A DNA stretch of 64,000 bases from Sphingomonas_Q fennica_A (GTDB lineage Bacteria > Pseudomonadota > Alphaproteobacteria > Sphingomonadales > Sphingomonadaceae): the NCBI GenBank assembly GCA_036946415.1, contig JAQIJD010000004.1:186001-250000 (forward strand), given 5' to 3'. Shown here piece by piece: positions 18,643-27,152 of the stretch (its first letter is position 1; the number at the start of each line of letters is the position of its first letter). The notes under the pieces are model-generated. The model had not been told where the DNA came from and did not search any database. It saw only the letters and a list, made by a program, of their open reading frames with translations. The translations under genes were made by a program, and so were the position numbers.

Positions 18643-19841
18643 GCCGCCACCGCTTGCGGTGCCAGCGCCCGCGCCGCCGCCGACAATTTCTCGATCGCCT
18701 CGGCGATATGGGCTTCCTCCACCACCAGCGGCGGCAGGATGCGGACGACATTCTCGCCGGCCGAGACGGTCAGCAGTCCCAGCTCGTCGCGCAGATGCGC
18801 CACGAACGCGCGCGCCTCCAGCTCGGGCCGCAGCTTCACGCCCAGCATCAGCCCGAGGCCGCGCACGTCCTCGAACACCGTGTCATGGTTGGGGATCAAT
18901 TGCTCCAGGCTCGCGCGCAGCCGGTCCCCCATCGCGCGGACATGCGCGAGGAAGCCCGGCTCCTCGATCACGTCGAGGATCGCGAGGCCCGCCGCCATCG
19001 CCAGCGGATTGCCGCCATAGGTGGAGCCGTGCGTGCCGAAGGTCATGCCCTTCGCCGCCGCCTCGGTGGCGAGGCAGGCGCCGAGCGGGAAGCCGCCGCC
19101 GATGCCCTTGGCGACGGCCATGATGTCCGGCACCACGCCATAATGATCGCAGGCCGAGAACAGACCGGTGCGCCCGTAGCCGCACTGCACCTCGTCCAGG
19201 ATCAGCAGCAGGCCGCGCTCGTCGCACAGCCGGCGCAGGCCGGTGAGGAATTCCGCGGTGGCAGGCGTCACGCCGCCTTCGCCCTGCACCGTCTCGACGA
19301 GGAAGCCGGCCGCATCCGCCCGGTCGCTGGCGCGGTCGGCGGCGGCGAGGTCGTTGAAGGCGACCGTCTCGAAGCCGGGCAGCAGCGGCTCGAACCCGTC
19401 GCGCATCTTGGGCTGGCTGGTTGCCGAGATCGTGCCGAGCGTGCGCCCGTGGAAGGCGTTGTCGAACGTCACGATATGGTGCCGGTGGCCCTCGCCATTG
19501 GCATAATGGTAGCGCCGCGCGGTCTTGATCGCGCATTCGACCGCCTCGGCACCCGAATTGGTGAAGAAGACGGTGTCGGCGAAGGTCCGCTCGGTCAGCC
19601 GCCGCGCGAATGCGTCCCCCAGCGGCGAACCGTAGAGGTTGGAGACGTGCATCAGCGTCGCCGCCTGATCGGCGATCGCCTTGACGAGCTTGGGATGGCC
19701 GTGGCCGAGGATGTTGACCGCGATGCCGCTCGCGAAATCGAGATAGCGTTCGCCGCGTTCGCCCCACAGATAGCAGCCCTCGCCTCGCACCGGGCGCACG
19801 TCACACCGCGGATAGACGGGCATGAGTGGCGCGATGGTCAT
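18639..19841 (-). CDS. argD: Acetylornithine/succinyldiaminopimelate aminotransferase
   Basis: PLP-dependent class III aminotransferase of 400 residues, for arginine and possibly lysine synthesis. Visible motifs are TNSGAEAVECAIKTAR, FHGRTLGT, LILDEVQCGYGRTG and the PLP lysine in MAVAKGIGGGFPLG. ATG at 19841 (MTIAPLMPVYPRCD) is chosen because AAAGGGG sits about eight bases upstream; a longer reading frame to 19907 would run into the terminator of the neighbouring gene. Directly upstream of argF with a 4-base overlap. Confidence 0.93.
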
Positions 19842-19893
19842 CGGAACTACCCCTTTCTTCGGAACTAAGGCTTTGGAAAAACTCCGGAAACGC

Positions 19894-19918
19894 AAAAGGG
19901 CGGCCATGCCGGCCGCCC
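19894..19918 (-). terminator. Rho-independent terminator of the ABC-2 permease gene
   Basis: Read on the minus strand, a perfect 8-bp stem GGGCGGCC/GGCCGCCC with a short loop is followed by TTTTGCGTTT. It lies 43 bases after the permease stop and before the argD start, so it separates two minus-strand units. Confidence 0.85.
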
Positions 19919-19960
19919 GTATCGAAGCGCGCCTATAGGGGCCGGTTCAGGTGCCGTCAA

Positions 19961-20800
19961 TCAGGCCTTCAACCGCCAGCCGCGCGCCAGCAGCCGATAG
20001 CAGGTGGCGCCCAGCACGATATTGAGCGCGAGGAGCGCGACGGCGCCGACCAGCAGCGGCGAATCGCTGTCGCCCAGGAAGCCGTAGCGGAAGCCGGAGA
20101 TGACGTAGAAGAAGGGGTTGAGGTGGCTCAACGTGCGAAAGCCGCCGCCCAGCGCCTCGACCGAATAGAAGGTGCCGGACAGCAGCGAGAGCGGCTGGAT
20201 GACGAAATTGGTGATCGCCGCGGCATGATCGAACTTCTCCGCCCACATCGAGGTGAGGATGCCCATGAACGCCAGCATCGTCGGCCCCAGCAGCCCGAAC
20301 AGCACCACCGCCCACAGGTGGCGCGGCGCGATGTGGACGCCCGGCCACAGCATCATCGCGCCCCACACGGCGAGGCCCACCAGCACCCCGCGCGTGACGG
20401 AGGCGCCGACCAGGCCGACGATCAGCTCGGCGGTGGACAGCGGCGGCATCAGATAGTCGACGATCGTGCCCTGCACCTTGCCGACCAGCAGCGAGAAGGA
20501 GGAATTGGCGAAGGCATTCTGCATCATGCCCATCATGATGAGGCCGGGCCCGACGAAATCGGCGAAGGGATGGCCCATCACCCGCCGCCCGCCGCCGCCC
20601 AGCGCCACCGTGAAGATGAGCAGGAACATCAGCGTCGTGACGGCCGGCGCCCAGATCGTCTGCAGTTGCACCTTGAAGAAGCGGCGCACCTCCTTCACAT
20701 AGAGGGCCTGCATTCCTCCCCAATTGACCATCGGGATCACCGGCGTGCCGGGGGCGGAGCGCACGGCATTGCGTGGCGTATCGGCGGTGGGCATGTCCAT
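19961..20800 (-). CDS. ABC-2 type transporter permease
   Basis: About 279 residues with six hydrophobic segments after a cytoplasmic N-terminus (MQALYVKEVRRFFKV is the usual first motif of this family). The C-terminal half carries FVIQPLSLLSGTFYSVEAL and HLNPFFYVISGFRYGFLG, typical of ABC-2 permeases for drugs or polymers (YadH/NodJ group). No ATPase partner is encoded next to it in this window. Start is either ATG 20800 or ATG 20794. It is divergent from gcrA and ends at a strong terminator. Confidence 0.88.
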   Translation of the reverse strand: MDMPTADTPRNAVRSAPGTPVIPMVNWGGMQALYVKEVRRFFKVQLQTIWAPAVTTLMFLLIFTVALGGGGRRVMGHPFADFVGPGLIMMGMMQNAFANSSFSLLVGKVQGTIVDYLMPPLSTAELIVGLVGASVTRGVLVGLAVWGAMMLWPGVHIAPRHLWAVVLFGLLGPTMLAFMGILTSMWAEKFDHAAAITNFVIQPLSLLSGTFYSVEALGGGFRTLSHLNPFFYVISGFRYGFLGDSDSPLLVGAVALLALNIVLGATCYRLLARGWRLKA

Positions 20801-20877
20801 CCCCCGGCGCCTAGAGACTGGGCGGGCGCGCGGCAAGGGCTGCGGCAGCCCGCGGCATGAAGGAAGAAGCGAGCGTC

Positions 20878-21564
20878 ATGGCCTGGACCGACGAAAGGAT
20901 CGAACAGCTCCGGAAGCTCTGGGAACAGGGCATGACGGCGAGCCAGATCGCCGAGGAGCTGGGCGGCGTCAGCCGCAATGCGGTGATCGGCAAGGCGCAT
21001 CGCCTGGGCCTCCAGTCGCGCCCCTCGCCCGTCCGCCCCAACGAGACGGCCGCTGCCGCCCCCGCCCCCGCGATCGAGCCGACCCCGGCCGAGGCGGCCG
21101 CACCCGCCCGCCCCGCGGCGGAACCGGTCGCGGCACGCGCGCCCGATCCGGTCGAACCGGCGGCCCCCGCCCCGGCCGCCGCCGCCGCCCCGGCCACGCC
21201 GCCGGCGGCGCCCGCCAATCCGCCCGCGCCGATGATCCGCTCGATCGGGCCCGGCGGCTTCCAGCGGCAGACGCCGGGCGAGCAGCAGGCGCCGATCACG
21301 CCCGCGCCGCCGCGCCGGCTGGTGCCCGCCAAGCCCTCGGCCGAGATGGCGGGCAAGACGAGCCTGCTCGAACTGAACGACCGCATCTGCAAGTGGCCGC
21401 TCGGCCATCCCGGCGAGCCCGACTTCCACTTCTGTGGCGAGCCGGTCAACGCCGGCTTCCCTTATTGCCTCCAGCATTGCTCGGTCGCCTATCAGGCGCA
21501 GCTGCCGCGGCGCGACCGGCGCCCGCCACCGCCGCTGCCGTTCGGCGGCCCGCGAGTCCGCTGA
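20878..21564 (+). CDS. gcrA: GcrA-family cell-cycle regulator
   Basis: DNA-binding regulator that, in Caulobacter, works with sigma70 at GANTC-methylated promoters. The N-terminal helix-turn-helix (WTDERIEQLRKLWEQGMTAS, then EELGGVSRNAVIGKAHRLGL) is diagnostic. A long Pro/Ala-rich linker (about residues 55-140) follows, then a C-terminal part with LLELNDRICKWPLGHPGEPD and conserved cysteines (FHFCGEP, PYCLQHC). ATG at 20878 is chosen so the protein begins MAWTDERIE as in the family; GGAAGAAG upstream supports it. Divergent from the ABC-2 permease. Confidence 0.93.
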   Translation: MAWTDERIEQLRKLWEQGMTASQIAEELGGVSRNAVIGKAHRLGLQSRPSPVRPNETAAAAPAPAIEPTPAEAAAPARPAAEPVAARAPDPVEPAAPAPAAAAAPATPPAAPANPPAPMIRSIGPGGFQRQTPGEQQAPITPAPPRRLVPAKPSAEMAGKTSLLELNDRICKWPLGHPGEPDFHFCGEPVNAGFPYCLQHCSVAYQAQLPRRDRRPPPPLPFGGPRVR

Positions 21565-21577
21565 CGGCGGCGCCCGC

Positions 21578-22615
21578 ATGGCCGCCGCGGTGGTCCGCTG
21601 GCTGCTGGCGCCGCTGCATGCGGCGGCGCTGGCGACCGGCGCCAAGAGCTTCGTCGACAATCCGCTGATCGGCTCGCCGCGGCTCAACGCCGCCGGCCTG
21701 CACCGCCGCCGCGCCGCGCTCGCCCACCGCATGGCCTGGGCGCGGCGGCGGCGGCTGGCGGATCGCCTGCCCGCCGCCGATCGCGCCGCCTTCGACGCGC
21801 AGGGCTTCGTCGCGATTCCCGATTTCCTGGGCGGAGACGATTTCGCCGCGCTGCGCGACGCAATCCTGTCGGGCCGCTTCCCCGCACGGGAGATGGTGCA
21901 GGGCGATACGATCACCCGCCGCATTCCGATCGGGCCGGAGATGCTGGCCGCCGTCCCCGCGCTCGCCCGCCTGTTCGCCGATCGCCGCTGGCGCGGGATC
22001 CTGCGCTACGCCGGCTCCTACGACAGCGAGCCGCGCTTCTACGTCCAGACGATCCTGGCGGGCGTGCACGACGCGCCGCCCGATCCGCAGCTCCACCTCC
22101 ACGCCGATACCTTCCACCCGACCGTCAAGGCCTGGCTGTTCCTGACCGACGTGGCCGCCGACGAAGGCCCGCTCACCTATGTCGCCGGGTCGCACCGGAT
22201 GACGCCTGCGCGCCTCGCCTGGGAGCAGCGGCAGAGCGAGGCGCTGTCGGCGGGCGGCGGCGATCGCCTGTCGCAGCGCGGTTCCCTCCGCATCCGCGCC
22301 GACGAGCTGCCCGCGCTCGGCCTGCCGCCGGCCACCGCCTTCGCCGTGCCCGCCAATACGCTGGTGGTGGCCGACACCTGCGGCTTCCATGCGCGCGGCC
22401 CCTCGCTCCGCCCCTCGATCCGCGTCGAGATCTGGGGCTACGGCCGCCGTTCGCCGTTCCTGCCGTGGACCGGGCTCGACCCCTTGTCCCGCCCCGGCCT
22501 CGCCGAGCGGCGGGCGGGCTGGTGGCTGCGGCTGATCGACCGGCTGGCGGCACGCGGCTGGGCCGGCCAGCCGTGGCGCGACGTGGGCGTGAAGGGCGCC
22601 GCCGACCCGGCCTGA
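21578..22615 (+). CDS. Phytanoyl-CoA dioxygenase (PhyH) family protein
   Basis: Predicted Fe(II)/2-oxoglutarate-dependent oxygenase of 345 residues. The facial triad can be proposed from LHLHADTFH (HxD) and the distal histidine in DTCGFHARGP; the downstream arginine of RPSIRVEIWGYG could bind 2-oxoglutarate. An N-terminal arginine-rich region precedes the catalytic domain. It starts 13 bases after gcrA and ends about 40 bases before parE on the same strand. Substrate unknown. Confidence 0.75.
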   Translation: MAAAVVRWLLAPLHAAALATGAKSFVDNPLIGSPRLNAAGLHRRRAALAHRMAWARRRRLADRLPAADRAAFDAQGFVAIPDFLGGDDFAALRDAILSGRFPAREMVQGDTITRRIPIGPEMLAAVPALARLFADRRWRGILRYAGSYDSEPRFYVQTILAGVHDAPPDPQLHLHADTFHPTVKAWLFLTDVAADEGPLTYVAGSHRMTPARLAWEQRQSEALSAGGGDRLSQRGSLRIRADELPALGLPPATAFAVPANTLVVADTCGFHARGPSLRPSIRVEIWGYGRRSPFLPWTGLDPLSRPGLAERRAGWWLRLIDRLAARGWAGQPWRDVGVKGAADPA

Positions 22616-22656
22616 GCGCCTTTGCCGCGGCGCTTCCCATCCCCTATGTGTTCCGC

Positions 22657-24633
22657 ATGGCCGATCTCTTCGCTTCCTCGCCGACCCCCACGCCCGCCGC
22701 CTATGACGCCTCCGCGATCGAGGTGCTGGAGGGGCTGGAGCCGGTCCGCCGCCGCCCCGGCATGTATATCGGCGGCACCGACGAGCGCGCCCTCCACCAC
22801 CTCGCCGCAGAGGTGCTGGACAATGCGATGGACGAGGCGGTCGCCGGCCACGCCACCCGTATCGAGGTGACACTCGGCCCCGCCAACCGCCTGACGATCA
22901 CCGACAACGGCCGCGGTATCCCGATCGACGACCATCCCAAGTTCCCCGGCAAATCGGCGCTGGAAGTGATCCTGACGACGCTCCATTCGGGCGGCAAGTT
23001 CAGCGACAAGGCCTATGCGACGAGCGGCGGCCTGCACGGCGTGGGCGTCAGCGTCGTCAACGCCTTGTCGTCCGATACGGTCATCGAGGTGGCGCGCAAC
23101 AAGGCGCTCTACCGCCAGACCTTCGCCAAGGGCCTGCCGACCTCGAAGCTGGAGACGATCGGCCAGGCGCCCAACCGCCGCGGCACCAGCGTCGCCTTCA
23201 TTCCCGATACCGAGATTTTCGGCGATCTGCGCTTCCGCCCGGCACGGCTCTACCGCCTCGCCCGCTCCAAGGCCTATCTCTATGCCGGCGTCGAGATACG
23301 CTGGCGGTGCGACCCGGCGCTGCTGACTGACGACACGCCCGCCGACGCCAGCTTCCAGTTCCCCGGCGGCCTCGCCGATCACCTCGCCGAGCAGATCGGC
23401 ACGCGCGAATGCGCGACCAAGCGGCCGTTCGCGGGGCGGCAGGATTTCCCGCAGGGCGCCGGATCGGTCGAATGGGCGATCGCCTGGCCGCTCTGGTCCG
23501 AAGGCTCCTACGATTATTATTGCAACACCATCCCCACCCCCGACGGCGGCACGCACGAACAGGGGCTGAGGGCGGCGCTCACCAAGGGGATGCGCGCCTT
23601 CGCCGATCTGGTCGGCCAGAAGCGGGCGAAGGATCTGACCGCCGACGACGTGACGACGGGGTGCGAGCTGATGCTCTCCGTCTTCATCCGCGATCCGCAG
23701 TTCCAGAGCCAGACCAAGGACCGGCTGACCAGCGTCGAGGCGGCGCGCCTCGTCGAGGCGGCGGTGCGCGACCATTTCGACCATTTCCTGTCCGACGACA
23801 TGGACCGCGGCCGCGCCCTGCTCGGTCACGTCCTCGACCGGATGGACGAGCGGCTGGCGCGCAAGGCGGAGCGCGAGGTGAAGCGCAAGACCGCCACCTC
23901 GGCCCGCAAGCTGCGCCTGCCCGGCAAGCTGACCGACTGCGCGACCGACGATCCCGCCGGCACCGAACTCTTCATCGTCGAGGGCGATTCGGCGGGCGGC
24001 TCCGCCAAGCAGGCACGCGACCGCAAGACGCAGGCCATCCTGCCGATCCGCGGCAAGATATTGAACGTCGCCTCCGCCGCCGCCGGCAAGATCGCCGCCA
24101 ATCAGGAGATCGCGGACCTGGGCCTCGCGCTCGGCTGCGGCACGCGCGACCGGTGCGACGTGGGCGCCCTCCGCTACGAGCGGATCGTCATCATGACCGA
24201 CGCCGACGTCGACGGCGCGCATATCGCGACGCTGCTGATGACCTTCTTCTTCCAGGAGATGCCGGCGGTGGTCCGTGCCGGCCACCTCTATCTGGCGCAG
24301 CCGCCGCTCTACCGGCTGACCGCGGGCGGCAAGAGCCTCTACGCCCGCGACGACGAGGATCGCGCGAAGCTGGAACGCACCGCCTTCCGCGGCAAGAAGG
24401 TGGACGTCGCCCGCTTCAAGGGCCTCGGCGAGATGAACCCCCAGCAATTGCGCGAGACGACGATGGACCCGAAGACGCGCACCCTGCTGCGCATCACTTT
24501 GCCGCAGGAATATGAGGAACGCAGCGCCACCCGCGACCTCGTCGACCGGCTGATGGGCAACGTGCCCGCGCACCGCTTCGCCTTCATCCAGGCCAATGCC
24601 GGGCGGGTCGAGGAAAGCGCCATCGACGCGTGA
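22657..24633 (+). CDS. parE: DNA topoisomerase IV subunit B
   Basis: ATPase subunit of topoisomerase IV, for decatenation of daughter chromosomes. The GHKL ATPase site is clear: EVLDNAMDEA, DNGRGIPID, and GGLHGVGVSVVNAL. The TOPRIM region has FIVEGDSAGGSAKQ and MTDADVDGAHI; the C-terminus has RFKGLGEMNPQQL. At 658 residues it is ParE-sized rather than GyrB-sized (no long insert). ATG at 22657 gives the expected N-terminus; longer in-frame extension overlaps the previous gene. Confidence 0.95.
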   Translation: MADLFASSPTPTPAAYDASAIEVLEGLEPVRRRPGMYIGGTDERALHHLAAEVLDNAMDEAVAGHATRIEVTLGPANRLTITDNGRGIPIDDHPKFPGKSALEVILTTLHSGGKFSDKAYATSGGLHGVGVSVVNALSSDTVIEVARNKALYRQTFAKGLPTSKLETIGQAPNRRGTSVAFIPDTEIFGDLRFRPARLYRLARSKAYLYAGVEIRWRCDPALLTDDTPADASFQFPGGLADHLAEQIGTRECATKRPFAGRQDFPQGAGSVEWAIAWPLWSEGSYDYYCNTIPTPDGGTHEQGLRAALTKGMRAFADLVGQKRAKDLTADDVTTGCELMLSVFIRDPQFQSQTKDRLTSVEAARLVEAAVRDHFDHFLSDDMDRGRALLGHVLDRMDERLARKAEREVKRKTATSARKLRLPGKLTDCATDDPAGTELFIVEGDSAGGSAKQARDRKTQAILPIRGKILNVASAAAGKIAANQEIADLGLALGCGTRDRCDVGALRYERIVIMTDADVDGAHIATLLMTFFFQEMPAVVRAGHLYLAQPPLYRLTAGGKSLYARDDEDRAKLERTAFRGKKVDVARFKGLGEMNPQQLRETTMDPKTRTLLRITLPQEYEERSATRDLVDRLMGNVPAHRFAFIQANAGRVEESAIDA

Positions 24634-24662
24634 GGTAGGCGACCGCGCTACCCCTTCGCCAC

Positions 24663-24746
24663 CCTCCGTTCGCCCCGAGCGAAGTCGAGGGGCACGCGGG
24701 ACGGATGTCGCGCATGTGCCTCGACTTCGCTCGGCATGAACGGATG
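24663..24746. repeat. Dispersed inverted repeat, family R1
   Basis: CTCCGTTCGCCCCGAGCGAA on the left and CTTCGCTCGGCATGAACGGA on the right, with GTCGAGG/CCTCGAC inner arms. It lies between the convergent ends of parE and the GMC oxidoreductase gene. Same family as 4074-4156 and 46881-46964. Confidence 0.85.
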
Positions 24747-24763
24747 TTGCGTAAGGCTATCAG

Positions 24764-26380
24764 TCAGGCCCGGTTCGTCAGCGTCTTCAGCACATGCGCC
24801 GATCCCTTGTCGCCGATCATGATCGCGGTGGCGTTGGTATTGCCCGCCACCAGCGCCGGCATGATCGAGGCGTCCGCTACCCACAGCCCGTCCACCCCGC
24901 GCACGCGCAGATCGGGATCGACCACCGCCATGTCGTCCTGCCCCATCCGGCAGGTGCCGACCGGGTGGTAGAAAGTGGTGGACGTCATCCGCGCCATCAT
25001 CCGCAGCCCCTCGGCATCCTCCTCGGCGGTGGCGGGGCGGACTTCGGACCGGACGTAGCGGGCAATCGCCGGCTGGGCCATGATCCGCCGGGCGATGGCG
25101 AAGCCCTCCACCATCTGCGTCAGATCGTCCTCTTCCCCGAGCAGCTGGTGGGTGATGACCGGCGGCGCCTTGGGATCGGGCGCGCGTAGCGTGACGGTGC
25201 CGCGGCTCTTGGGGTGGAGCACGGCGATGGCGGTGCTGACGCTCGGCTCCTTGCGCAGCACGATCTTGCCCTGCGCATCGAGATCGAAGGCGAGCGGCGC
25301 GAAGGCGAGCTGGACGTTGGGCGCGCGCAGATGGTCGCGCGTCTTCACCAGCGCCTGCGCATGGCCGATCGAGGTCGTCAGCGCCCCCCGCCGGCCGAGG
25401 CCGAAGCCGCACAGATGCTTGATGCCGTTCAGGCCGCCGACATCGACGTTCAGCGTCTTGCCCGAAACGGCGTTGACGAGGTGCGAGCCGACATGATCCT
25501 GCAGATTGGCACCGACGCCGGGCAGATCGTGGACCACGGGCACCCCCATCGCCGTCAGATGCGCGGCCGGGCCGATGCCCGACAGCATCAGCAGCCGCGG
25601 GCTGTTCATCGCGCCGGCGCACACCACCACCCCGCGCCGGGCGACGGCGCGCTTCACCTCTCCGCCCTGTTCATATTCCACGCCGGTCGCGCGCTTGCCC
25701 TCGAACAGGATGCGCGAGCTGACGGCGTTGAGTTCGACCGTCAGGTTCGGCCGGCGGATGTTGGGCCAGATATAGGCCGCCGCGGTCGAATGGCGCCAGC
25801 CGCCCTTCTGCGAAACCTGGATGTGATCGACCCCCTCGGCGCTCGCCCCGTTGAGATCGGGCGAGCGGGGGATGCCCGCCTCCACCGCCGCATCGATCCA
25901 CGCGTCGGTGATCGGATAACGCGCGCGGCCTTCGGAGACGGCGAGCGGCCCGTCGCCGCCGCGATGGTCGTCCGCGCCCCGTTCGTTGGTTTCCAGCCGG
26001 CGGAAATAGGGGAGGACCGAGGCATGGTCCCAGCCGGTCGCCCCCAGTTCCGCCCAGCGATCGTAATCGCGCGCATGGCCGCGGATGTAGATCATACCGT
26101 TGATGGCACTTCCGCCGCCCAGCACCTTGCCCGCCGCCCACACGTCGGCGCGCCCGCCGATCGAGGGATCGGGTTCGGCCTTGTAGCACCAGTCGAAATC
26201 GGGGTTCTGCACCGCCTTGATATTGGCGGCGGGGATCCGGGTGAAAGGGTGCCTGTCCGATCGCCCCGCCTCCAGCAGCAGCACCGAGACGTCGCCGCGT
26301 TCGGACAGGCGCGCCGCCATCGCGCAACCCGCCGATCCGCCGCCGACGACGATGATGTCGGCCTCGATCGCGCCGCTCAT
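24764..26380 (-). CDS. GMC family oxidoreductase (choline dehydrogenase-like), 538 aa
   Basis: FAD-dependent alcohol dehydrogenase/oxidase. N-terminal FAD fold IIVVGGGSAGCAMAARLSER, GMC signature 1 in GKVLGGGSAINGMIYIRG, signature 2 in GAMNSPRLLMLSGIGPA, and the C-terminal active site TFYHPVGTCRMG plus GNTNATAIMIG. It is the last gene of a minus-strand operon that begins with aldehyde dehydrogenase and includes a flavocytochrome pair; its start overlaps the small exported protein by 4 bases (ATGA). In this setting it may oxidise an aromatic side-chain alcohol. It has no signal peptide, so it acts in the cytoplasm. Confidence 0.9.
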   Translation of the reverse strand: MSGAIEADIIVVGGGSAGCAMAARLSERGDVSVLLLEAGRSDRHPFTRIPAANIKAVQNPDFDWCYKAEPDPSIGGRADVWAAGKVLGGGSAINGMIYIRGHARDYDRWAELGATGWDHASVLPYFRRLETNERGADDHRGGDGPLAVSEGRARYPITDAWIDAAVEAGIPRSPDLNGASAEGVDHIQVSQKGGWRHSTAAAYIWPNIRRPNLTVELNAVSSRILFEGKRATGVEYEQGGEVKRAVARRGVVVCAGAMNSPRLLMLSGIGPAAHLTAMGVPVVHDLPGVGANLQDHVGSHLVNAVSGKTLNVDVGGLNGIKHLCGFGLGRRGALTTSIGHAQALVKTRDHLRAPNVQLAFAPLAFDLDAQGKIVLRKEPSVSTAIAVLHPKSRGTVTLRAPDPKAPPVITHQLLGEEDDLTQMVEGFAIARRIMAQPAIARYVRSEVRPATAEEDAEGLRMMARMTSTTFYHPVGTCRMGQDDMAVVDPDLRVRGVDGLWVADASIMPALVAGNTNATAIMIGDKGSAHVLKTLTNRA

Positions 26381-26757
26381 GCCACGGTCCAGTGGACGAG
26401 CAGCGGCTCGCCGGGGGCGGCGTGGCGCTCCTCGCGCCGCACCCGCCGGCCGCGCTCCCGCGCCAGTTCGGCCAGCACCAGATAGTCGCTCCAGCGGGTG
26501 ACGCCGTGGAGCGGCGCCGTGGGCGCGACGAGGCTGTCGACCCAGGCGCGCATCGGATCGGCGGGTAGCGCCACCAGCCGCTCGCCTGCCGCCCGCGCGG
26601 CGATCGCCAGCGCGCGCGATCGGGGCAGCGCCGGATCGAACAGCATCGTGCCGCCCGCCGCGGGCCGCGCCGCGGCGGCGGGGGCGGCGACGAGACCGGC
26701 GGCGAGCGCCGCGCCGCCGAGGCCGATCGCGGTGCGGCGGGTGCAGGGGGCGTCCAT
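26377..26757 (-). CDS. Small exported protein of unknown function between cytochrome and GMC genes
   Basis: A 126-residue protein with a twin-arginine-like or Sec signal (TRRTAIGLGGAALAAGL, then an AAAA cleavage region). The mature part contains MLFDPALPRSRALAIAARAAG, GVTRWSDYLVLAELARERG, and ends LLVHWTV. I do not recognise a family. It overlaps both neighbours (TGATG with the cytochrome stop, ATGA with the GMC start), so it is built into the operon. A helper for flavocytochrome maturation or substrate binding in the periplasm is conceivable, but that is a guess. It is shorter than the gluconate dehydrogenase subunit-3 proteins that often accompany GMC enzymes and does not resemble them. Confidence 0.7.
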   Translation of the reverse strand: MDAPCTRRTAIGLGGAALAAGLVAAPAAAARPAAGGTMLFDPALPRSRALAIAARAAGERLVALPADPMRAWVDSLVAPTAPLHGVTRWSDYLVLAELARERGRRVRREERHAAPGEPLLVHWTVA

Positions 26758-27152
26758 CAGCGCGGGCCTTTCCGGGTGAGATAGTCGGCGATCAGGCCGA
26801 GTTGCGCGTCGCTCGCCTCGCCGCGCGGGATGGCGGGCATGTTGCCGATGCCGGCGCGCACCGCCGCCAGCACATAGTCGCGATCGAGGTCGGTGCGCTT
26901 TTCCAGTTCGGCCGGCTGATCCTTGCCCAGCCGGCGGGCGAGCAGGCCGGTACCCATCCCCATCGCCTCGTGGCACATGCCGCATTTTTCGTGGAACAGC
27001 GCGCGCCCGTCCGCCGGTCCGGCGCCGGCGGCATGCGCCTTCTGCCCCGTCACCACCGGCGGCATGGCACCGCCCACCGGCGCCGGTTGCGGCGCGACCT
27101 GCGCCAGCGCGGCGATCGGCAGTGCGGCGGCGATCGTCAGCAACCGCCTCAT
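26757..27152 (-). CDS. Periplasmic c-type cytochrome, partner of the adjacent flavoprotein
   Basis: 131 residues: signal peptide (LLTIAAALPIAALA), a proline-rich stretch, then a mono-haem domain with CGMCH (57-61) and a probable axial methionine in GIGNMPAIPRGE. The start overlaps the stop of the flavoprotein gene by 4 bases. In p-cresol methylhydroxylase and eugenol hydroxylase a small cytochrome c subunit takes electrons from the FAD subunit; this pair matches that arrangement. Confidence 0.88.
   Translation of the reverse strand: MRRLLTIAAALPIAALAQVAPQPAPVGGAMPPVVTGQKAHAAGAGPADGRALFHEKCGMCHEAMGMGTGLLARRLGKDQPAELEKRTDLDRDYVLAAVRAGIGNMPAIPRGEASDAQLGLIADYLTRKGPR

Noticed and set aside
22438..24573. 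A 711-codon antisense frame over parE
   Set aside because: Same shadow effect; parE on the plus strand is intact with all topoisomerase motifs.
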